NCBI GenBank assembly: GCA_021845685.1
Contig: JAJZVN010000011.1
Coordinates: forward strand, 1 to 58,358
DNA length: 58,358 nt
Direction: 5' to 3'
Origin: a bacterium
GTDB taxonomy: Bacteria > SZUA-79 > Acidulodesulfobacterales > Acidulodesulfobacteraceae
Numbering within the stretch: position 1 is the first letter of the stretch; each line of letters starts with the position of its first letter. The translations under genes were made by a program, and so were the position numbers. Under the pieces are notes generated by a model. It did no database searches and was not told where the DNA came from. It saw only the letters and a list, made by a program, of their open reading frames with translations. Positions 52,729-58,358 of this stretch are shown one piece after another.

Positions 52729-53679
52729 ATGTTAAAACTAAAACTAAACCACAAAGATGATTTATTTAAATTTATTCTTTCTATTTTTGTTTTTGGCATA
52801 ATATTAATTTTTCTTACCGTAGTAACCGTTATATTATATTACAGCTATCCTGCAGTCAGCCGTTTCGGAATCGCATTTTTATGGACAAAAGAATGGGATC
52901 CTCCAAAAGAAATATTCGGGGCTGCTACTTTTATAGCAGGAACATTTATGGTGACTATTATTGCATTGATATTTGCAATACCGCTCAGTCTTGGAATAGG
53001 TATATTTCTTGAAGAATATTGTCCAAAATTTTTAAAAGGTTTTTTTACTATTATTATTGAGCTATTAGCAGGTATTCCAAGTGTTGTGTTCGGAGTATGG
53101 GGTGTGCTTACTATTGTGCCATGGCTAAGAAAATATATTGAACCGTTTTTTAAATCCCATTTTTCATTTATACCTTTTTTACAAGTTACAGAAAATATCG
53201 GATACGGTATATTAGCAGCTTCTATAGTTGTTGCTTTTATGGTGGTGCCTATTATCGCATCCATCACGAAAGATTCTTTAGCGGCTGTTCCTAAAATAAC
53301 AAAAGACGGTGCTTTGGCTATGGGAGCCACAAGACTTGATGTTATTAAAGACATATCTTTACCTTTTTCTTACAGAGGTATATACGGCGGAATAATATTA
53401 GGCTTTGGCAGGGCGGTAGGAGAAACAATTGCGGTAGTTCTGCTAATAGGAAACCAGGCAATAATTCCAAAATCAATATTCGGCGTAGGCTATACTATTT
53501 CTGCCGTGCTTGCAAATACTTTTACTTTTGCGGTTATCAGTCCTATTTACGCTTCAAGCGAAGTTGAACTTGCATTGATTTTACTTCTTGTAAGTCTTAT
53601 TATAAATATAATCGGCAGAAATGTATTGCAAAGAGTTATAGGCGGAAAGCTTTCAAGAGCTCAATTCGGCGGCGGTTAA
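52729..53679 (+). CDS. pstC: Phosphate ABC transporter permease PstC
   Basis: Inner-membrane permease subunit. The 316-residue protein has six helices, FLWTKEWDPPKEIFGAATFIAGT after the first, IPLSLGIGIFLEEYCP, ELLAGIPSVVFGVWGV (family hallmark, ~105), and the EAA loop for PstB contact (SLAAVPKITKDGALAMGATRLDVIKDISLP, ~180-209), then FGRAVGETIAVVLLIGNQ. Start at ATG 52729 has no ribosome site. Separated from pstS by 638 nt of repeats and hairpins. Confidence 0.96.
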   Translation: MLKLKLNHKDDLFKFILSIFVFGIILIFLTVVTVILYYSYPAVSRFGIAFLWTKEWDPPKEIFGAATFIAGTFMVTIIALIFAIPLSLGIGIFLEEYCPKFLKGFFTIIIELLAGIPSVVFGVWGVLTIVPWLRKYIEPFFKSHFSFIPFLQVTENIGYGILAASIVVAFMVVPIIASITKDSLAAVPKITKDGALAMGATRLDVIKDISLPFSYRGIYGGIILGFGRAVGETIAVVLLIGNQAIIPKSIFGVGYTISAVLANTFTFAVISPIYASSEVELALILLLVSLIINIIGRNVLQRVIGGKLSRAQFGGG

Positions 53680-53792
53680 TTAATATAATATATATAATAA
53701 TAAGACCTTATTTTCACCATATTAACACTATGCTAATTATAAATTTTCTACAATAAATCTTTATAATATTATTCCAATATAATAATCAGAAT

Positions 53793-54731
53793 ATGGCAGA
53801 AACAGACAATTATAAAAAAACAGGCGATCCAAATAATTATTTTCCTGTTAATAAATCATATATTAAAAGAAAAAAAATATATAATAGAATAGCTTACGGT
53901 TTTGCGGCACTTGCTTTCATATTAGGAGCTTTTCCTGTTTTTCATATAATATACAGCGCGTTTATCATAGGATATAAGTATCTTAACTGGCATTTTATTT
54001 CAACCCTTCCGACAGGTTTTCCTATAGGCGCAAAAGGGGGAATTTTAAATGCGATAGTAGGAGATTTATATCTTGTCGTAATAGCTTCATGCCTTGCCGT
54101 TCCGCTTGGAATAGGTTCAGGATTATATTTATCGCTTTTCGGTAAACAAAGAGCTAATAGCATTATAAGACTGTTAAATGAACTTATGATAGGAATACCA
54201 TCAGTAGTTTGGGGTATTATGGGTTTTTATATTTTTTCCACCAATGCAGGATTAGGTTTTCATTTTGGATTTTCGGCTCTTGCGGGAGGGCTTACTTTAG
54301 GATTTATAATGACCCCTATCGTAACGCTATTAACTGAGCAGGCGGTTCATAGAATTCCGGCTTCGTACATTGAAGGCGCGTTAGCATTGGGTGCCACAAA
54401 ATGGCAGGCGACTAAATCGGTAATAGTTAAAGCGGCTATGGGCGGAATATTTACCGCCATACTTCTTGGCGTATTAAATATTATAGGGCAGACGGCTCCT
54501 TTGCTTTTTACCAATTATTACAATACCGGCACGCCGACGGGCATCACCGGACCAGGCGGAGCGGTCGGTGATATTGCTATGCTTATTTTTATTTATATTC
54601 ATGAACCGTCTCGTATTTTGCATTATAAAGCTGAAGCTGCTGTGGTTGTTTTATTGTTTTTTGTCTTTACGCTTGATATTGGAATGAGACTTATCAGCTG
54701 GTTGACAGTTAAGATTTTTGAAATGTTTTAA
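53793..54731 (+). CDS. pstA: Phosphate ABC transporter permease PstA
   Basis: Second permease subunit. The 312-residue protein shows the cytoplasmic N-tail, [37 protein letters not shown] (~129), the EAA loop [31 protein letters not shown] (~190-220) and [17 protein letters not shown]. Length normal. It follows pstC after 113 nt and precedes pstB by 47 nt. Confidence 0.96.
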   Translation: MAETDNYKKTGDPNNYFPVNKSYIKRKKIYNRIAYGFAALAFILGAFPVFHIIYSAFIIGYKYLNWHFISTLPTGFPIGAKGGILNAIVGDLYLVVIASCLAVPLGIGSGLYLSLFGKQRANSIIRLLNELMIGIPSVVWGIMGFYIFSTNAGLGFHFGFSALAGGLTLGFIMTPIVTLLTEQAVHRIPASYIEGALALGATKWQATKSVIVKAAMGGIFTAILLGVLNIIGQTAPLLFTNYYNTGTPTGITGPGGAVGDIAMLIFIYIHEPSRILHYKAEAAVVVLLFFVFTLDIGMRLISWLTVKIFEMF

Positions 54732-54778
54732 ATAAAAATATTAATATTTATAAAATAATTATAAAAAAAGGCTTGCAA

Positions 54779-55582
54779 ATGACTGATATTAATAAAAATA
54801 ATATAGATAATATAACGGAAAACAATAAGGATGAAATTAAAATAGAAGTAAAAAATCTTAATTTTAGTTATGGAGATTATCATCTTTTAAAAGATATTAA
54901 TTTATTTTTTAAAAAAAATTCAGTATGCACTATATTAGGTCCTTCAGGGTGCGGAAAGTCTTCATTTTTAAGAACACTTAACAGAATGAATGATTATACG
55001 GAAGGATCAAAACTTACAGGCGAAGTTTTATTAGACGGCAAAAATATATATAGTAAATCTGTTGATGTAGTTGAACTCAGAAGAAATGTCGGAATGGTTT
55101 TTCAAAGCCCGAACCCGTTCCCTAAAACTATATTTGAAAATGTAGCTTTTGGATTAAAAATACACGGCATAAAAAATAAACAATTTATCGTAGAAAGAGT
55201 TGAAAAATGTCTAAAATATGCAGGGCTGTTTGATGAAGTAAAAGATAAGCTTCATAAAAATGCTTTTTCTTTGTCAGGCGGACAGCAGCAGAGACTTTGC
55301 ATTGCAAGAGCTATTGCAACTAATCCGTCAGTGCTGCTTATGGACGAACCGACCGCTTATTTAGACCCTGCAGCTACTGCCACGATATTAGATTTAATAG
55401 CCGATTTCAAAAAATTTTATACTATAATAATTGTAAGTCATAACATACAGCAGGCAGGCAGAATTTCCGATTACAGCGGATTTTTTTTAGACGGAGAGCT
55501 TATAGAATTTAGTAAATCCGGAGATTTTTTCACAAGACCTAAAGATAAAAGAACCGAGAATTTTATTACAAATAGATTTTAA
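54779..55582 (+). CDS. pstB: Phosphate ABC transporter ATP-binding protein PstB
   Basis: ATPase of the Pst system. Walker [20 protein letters not shown] (the NRMND tail is specific to PstB), [23 protein letters not shown] (Q-loop with the PstB-specific PNPFP), signature [16 protein letters not shown], Walker [14 protein letters not shown] (PstB usually has TSALDP), and [17 protein letters not shown]. Start taken as ATG 54779; a TTG 6 nt earlier is also in frame. A family-2 MITE begins directly after the stop codon. Confidence 0.96.
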   Translation: MTDINKNNIDNITENNKDEIKIEVKNLNFSYGDYHLLKDINLFFKKNSVCTILGPSGCGKSSFLRTLNRMNDYTEGSKLTGEVLLDGKNIYSKSVDVVELRRNVGMVFQSPNPFPKTIFENVAFGLKIHGIKNKQFIVERVEKCLKYAGLFDEVKDKLHKNAFSLSGGQQQRLCIARAIATNPSVLLMDEPTAYLDPAATATILDLIADFKKFYTIIIVSHNIQQAGRISDYSGFFLDGELIEFSKSGDFFTRPKDKRTENFITNRF

Positions 55583-55583
55583 T

Positions 55584-55823
55584 CCCAAAATTACCGATAG
55601 AAAATTTATTTTCTGGATAACCGCTTCGCTCTCGTGCCTAACGATTCTCGCGAACAGAAACAGCATGCATTTCTATCTTAGGAACTTTTCCCGCCTGTGC
55701 AGGAATGACTTTGCAGGTATTTAGCTTTTTACACAACGGATGTCATTTCCGCCCGCGAAAGCGTGAATCCAATGTTCATATAACTTTAAAGCTATTTTAA
55801 AGATTTCTATCGGCAATTTTGGG
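55584..55823. mobile_element. MITE-like element, family 2 (long form), abutting the pstB stop
   Basis: Left end CCCAAAATTACCGATAGAAA (55584), right end TTTCTATCGGCAATTTTGGG (to 55823), flanked by TTAAT on both sides (55579-55583 and 55824-55828), a likely target duplication that includes the pstB TAA. The interior carries the module CGCTTCGCTCTCG...GAACAGAAACAGCATGC also seen in long family-1 elements, though the ends differ. Confidence 0.88.
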
Positions 55824-56046
55824 TTAATGCTTAATATATTATATAATGATAATATATAGCAGGATATTGTAAGGTATTGTAATAGGATAGATATTATCGT
55901 ATTTTATAGTTTTATTATCATTATATAATATATGGCAGGATATTGGAATATATATAACTTATTATTTAATATTAAATAATTAATACTTGCAATACAACAC
56001 TAAAGATTATTATTATATATACTATATAAAAAAAATAATTTTAAGA

Positions 56047-56106
56047 ATATAATAGAATTAGAAATGTTTATTATATATAATATAAACATTTCTAATTATT
56101 ATATTT
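56047..56106. repeat. AT-rich inverted repeat upstream of phoU
   Basis: AATATAATAGAATTAGAAAT (56047) and its near-complement ATTTCTAATTATTATATT (to 56106) enclose TTATTATATATAATATAA, making a long hairpin of about 25 bp stem. A second AT-rich inverted pair (ATTATATAATGATAATATAT near 55838 and its complement near 55912) lies upstream, each followed by GCAGGATATTG. The phoU promoter must be in this 566-nt gap. Confidence 0.7.
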
Positions 56107-56148
56107 TCTTATTGTTATTAATTTTATTTTTATCGGGAGACCTATTTT

Positions 56149-56829
56149 ATGAATGTTTTAGACAGGGAACTTATAAATTTAAAAAAAAGCATTGTAGATA
56201 TGAGCGAATTAGTTAATAATCAACTAAACAAAGCAACAAAATTTTTGTTAGAAAAAGATAAAACATTAGCCGAAGTTACTATTCATAACGATTTGCAAAT
56301 TAATTCTATGGAAGTAACTATAAATGAAAATTGCATAAGACTTCTTGCATTATATCAACCTGAAGCGGCGGATCTTATGTTTATTACAACCTCCATGAAA
56401 ATTATTACCGACCTTGAAAGAATGGGCGATTTGTGTGCTTCTATTTGTCAGATAGGATTAAAATTAACCGACGGAGAGTATTCATCTGAAGAATTTGAAT
56501 GCATATATTCTTATTTTAAAGATGTTGCATGTCGGGGAGATGAAATGTTAAAGTTTGCTATTAAGATGTATGCCGACGGCGTAAGAGAGAATATTGAGCT
56601 TAAAGATATTATAATAAAAGATGAAAATATTATAGATGTTCTTGCTCATAAAATTGTCGTAGATATAATAAATAATTCAATTAAAAACTTCGATTCTTTA
56701 GAAAATAATATAACGCATATATTTATAGCAAGAAAATATGAAAGATTTGCCGACCATGCTCAGAAAATAATGGAACTTTTATTATATATGGAATTAGGCA
56801 AAACCTTAAGAAATCTCTCTGAATTTTAA
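56149..56829 (+). CDS. phoU: Phosphate-signalling protein PhoU
   Basis: Links PstSCAB to the PhoR kinase and represses the Pho regulon when phosphate is plentiful. The 226-residue all-helical protein has two repeats of a three-helix bundle, with DLMFITTSMKIITDLERMGDL (~76) in the first and THIFIARKYERFADHAQKIMELL (~191) in the second, the conserved metal-binding E/DxxxD patterns. Good ribosome site CGGGAG. It follows pstB after the MITE, so its expression may be separate from pstCAB. Confidence 0.96.
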   Translation: MNVLDRELINLKKSIVDMSELVNNQLNKATKFLLEKDKTLAEVTIHNDLQINSMEVTINENCIRLLALYQPEAADLMFITTSMKIITDLERMGDLCASICQIGLKLTDGEYSSEEFECIYSYFKDVACRGDEMLKFAIKMYADGVRENIELKDIIIKDENIIDVLAHKIVVDIINNSIKNFDSLENNITHIFIARKYERFADHAQKIMELLLYMELGKTLRNLSEF

Positions 56830-56960
56830 AAACAAAATAAACAAAATAGATATAATAATATTGAAATTTATAAAAAAAATTTATAATAAACATTTATTAA
56901 ACATATTTATAATATAAATATTATATAAATATTACTTTATTATTTATAAATATACCGTTT

Positions 56961-57195
56961 TTAAATCGCCGTTAGAAATTATTAAAAATGATTCAACATA
57001 TAATAAATACTGGATTCCCGCATTCGCGGGAATGACATCTAATAAATTAAATAAATTAAAATTTAAATCTTCGCAAAGTCATTAATGGGCGGACAGGGGA
57101 GTTCCAAAATATAAACGCATACCATTTCTGTTTGCGAGGTTATAAGCCGTGAGCGAAGCAGTCATCCATAAAAAGAAATTTCTAACGGTGATTTA
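56961..57195. mobile_element. MITE-like element, family 1 (long form)
   Basis: Left end TTAAATCGCCGTTAGAAATT, right end ATTTCTAACGGTGATTTAA. Same orientation and extra module as the copy at 48.8 kb (GGACAGGGGAGTTCCAAAAT ... GAGCGAAGCAGTCAT). It lies in the 429-nt gap between phoU and the permease gene and ends 64 nt before its ATG. Confidence 0.85.
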
Positions 57196-57258
57196 ATGAC
57201 CGTATATTAAAATATTAAATATTAAATATATTGGCAATTATAATTAATTAATTAACCA

Positions 57259-58098
57259 ATGAAAGAACTCATAAATGCTTTTAAAAAAAATAAACTAGCG
57301 TTGTTTTCGCTTTTATTTATCTTATTAATTATTGCCGCTGCCATATTTGCACCCTTCATAGCACCGTATAATCCTGATAAAATCAATGTAAATGCAATAC
57401 TTCAGCCCCCTAGTTTCAGCCACTGGCTTGGAACGGACCAGCTTGGAAGAGATGTATTTTCTCGGCTTATATATGGCAGCAGAATTTCAATAGAAGTAGG
57501 TTTTATAGCCGTTTCTATTTCATTGTTTATTGGAGTAATTATAGGCGCTTTCGCAGGATATTACAGCGGATTAATAGACAGCCTGTTAATGAGATTTGTA
57601 GATATAATGCTTACATTTCCTTCTTTTTTTCTTATTCTTGCAATAAGCGCTATATTAAAACCTTCAATTATAAATATTATGATAATTATAGGGTTGACTT
57701 CATGGATGGGCGTTGCAAGAATAGTAAGAGCCGAATTTATACAAAACAGGCAGAAAGATTATGTTCTTGCTGCGAAAGCTTCGGGTGCTTCCGATTTGTA
57801 TATTATTTTTTCGGAAATTTTGCCAAACTGTATAGCTCCTATATTAGTTTCGGCAACATTAGGCATAGCAGGGGCTATTTTAATTCAGGCATCTTTAGCT
57901 TTTCTAGGAATAGGCATAATGCCTCCTACCCCGAGCTGGGGCGGTATGCTTTCAAGAGGAAAAACCTATATAATGATTGCATGGTGGCTGACTTTATTTC
58001 CCGGAATTGCAATATTAATGACGGTATTGAGCTTTAATCTTATGGGGGAAGCCGTAAGAGACGCGCTTGACCCGAGAATAAATAATAGTTTAAAATAA
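57259..58098 (+). CDS. dppC: Oligopeptide/dipeptide ABC transporter permease (OppC/DppC type)
   Basis: Inner-membrane permease of a peptide-type importer. The 279-residue protein shows the N-terminal helix, FAPFIAPYNPDKINV, the hallmark HWLGTDQLGRDVFSRLIYGSRISIEVG (~50-76), helices, the EAA loop (RQKDYVLAAKASGASDLYIIFSEILPN, ~171-197), LAFLGIGIMPPTPSWGGML and the C-terminal LMGEAVRDALDPR. No ribosome site is visible. No DppB, A, D or F is adjacent on this side; an OppF-type ATPase lies at the window start. Its partners may follow beyond the window. Confidence 0.93.
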   Translation: MKELINAFKKNKLALFSLLFILLIIAAAIFAPFIAPYNPDKINVNAILQPPSFSHWLGTDQLGRDVFSRLIYGSRISIEVGFIAVSISLFIGVIIGAFAGYYSGLIDSLLMRFVDIMLTFPSFFLILAISAILKPSIINIMIIIGLTSWMGVARIVRAEFIQNRQKDYVLAAKASGASDLYIIFSEILPNCIAPILVSATLGIAGAILIQASLAFLGIGIMPPTPSWGGMLSRGKTYIMIAWWLTLFPGIAILMTVLSFNLMGEAVRDALDPRINNSLK

Positions 58099-58230
58099 AA
58101 ATAAATAAATAGATAAAATAGATATATAAAATTAAATAAATAGTTAGATAGATAAATAAATAAATAAATAAAATAGAAAATTAAATAGACAGATAGATAA
58201 AAAAATAGAAAAGTTAATTTTTTATATTAA
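58099..58230. repeat. Degenerate ATAA/ATAG-rich stretch
   Basis: Imperfect tetranucleotide-like repetition (AATAAATAGATA, TAGATAGATAAATAAATAAA) fills the gap after the permease gene. No gene or terminator is seen. Confidence 0.6.
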
Positions 58231-58301
58231 TTGAGACCGTTCAAAATTCTGTGTCAATCCTGTATAATTAAATTATAATTAATTAAAAGGAGATTGATGC
58301 A

Positions 58302-58358
58302 ATGGAACAGACAGATCAAGAAATCTCAAACTGTACACAAAAATTTGATTTTAATAAA
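58302..58358 (+). CDS. Start of a gene running off the window
   Basis: ATG at 58302 follows AAAAGGAGATTGATGCA (ribosome site with 9-nt spacing). The 19 codons available read MEQTDQEISNCTQKFDFNK with no stop. An ATG at 58297 in another frame is also open to the window end but lies only 4 nt after GGAG. Too little to name. Confidence 0.5.
   Translation, partial: MEQTDQEISNCTQKFDFNK

Overview
The window is very AT-rich bacterial DNA. It comes from a Gram-negative (diderm) cell: it carries LpxC, GmhA, a PilQ secretin, a large outer-membrane beta-barrel protein and a lipoprotein. The gene orders queA-tgt-yajC-secD-secF-recJ, pilM-N-O-P-Q, yebC-ruvC-ruvA-ruvB and pstS-C-A-B-phoU are typical of Proteobacteria and especially of deltaproteobacteria-like lineages. 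Together with the low GC and asparagine-rich insertions, this would fit a low-GC lineage such as Sva0485/Acidulodesulfobacterales. That placement is a guess from gene content, not a measured one.

Layout. 0.2-1.2 kb: an OppF/DppF-type ATPase whose 5' end is duplicated in tandem. 1.3-6.2 kb: a DksA/TraR-like zinc-finger protein, a dGTPase-like HD hydrolase, gmhA, a small drug/metabolite transporter, and two small exported proteins. 6.4-16 kb (+): purine synthesis (purH, purD, purE), tsaC, mtnP, a PfkB kinase, a PilF-like TPR lipoprotein, a RodZ-like protein and tusA. 16.5-30.8 kb (-): queA, tgt, yajC, secD, secF, recJ, pilM, pilN, pilO, pilP, pilQ and tatC. 30.8-32.6 kb: an IS200/IS605-type element (tnpA + tnpB) sitting 4 nt upstream of the queA start codon.

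32.8-41.5 kb: an integrative element of about 8.6 kb in tRNA-Leu(UAG). It has a tyrosine integrase next to the tRNA and a displaced 3' tRNA fragment at the far end. Its cargo is an MvaI/BcnI-like type II restriction-modification pair, a frameshifted membrane/coiled-coil/winged-helix gene, a PD-(D/E)XK-like protein, an AbrB-antitoxin remnant, a second-integrase remnant, and a gene joining an integrase-like N-terminal domain to a Gly/Ser/Thr-rich, possibly pilin-like C-terminal half. About 1.8 kb of it has many hairpins and no convincing gene.

41.5-58.4 kb (+): yebC-ruvC-ruvA-ruvB, an outer-membrane porin-like protein, queH (which with tgt and queA gives late queuosine synthesis), lpxC, a complete pst-phoU phosphate locus preceded by a clear double Pho box, an OppC/DppC-type permease, and the first 19 codons of another gene.

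Two properties run through the whole window. Intergenic gaps are loaded with short non-autonomous inverted-repeat elements of at least three end-types that share internal modules. Several housekeeping enzymes (PurH, RuvA, RuvB, RuvC, RecJ, QueA, MtnP) carry Asn-rich low-complexity insertions or extensions placed outside their catalytic motifs. Many genes have no visible Shine-Dalgarno sequence.
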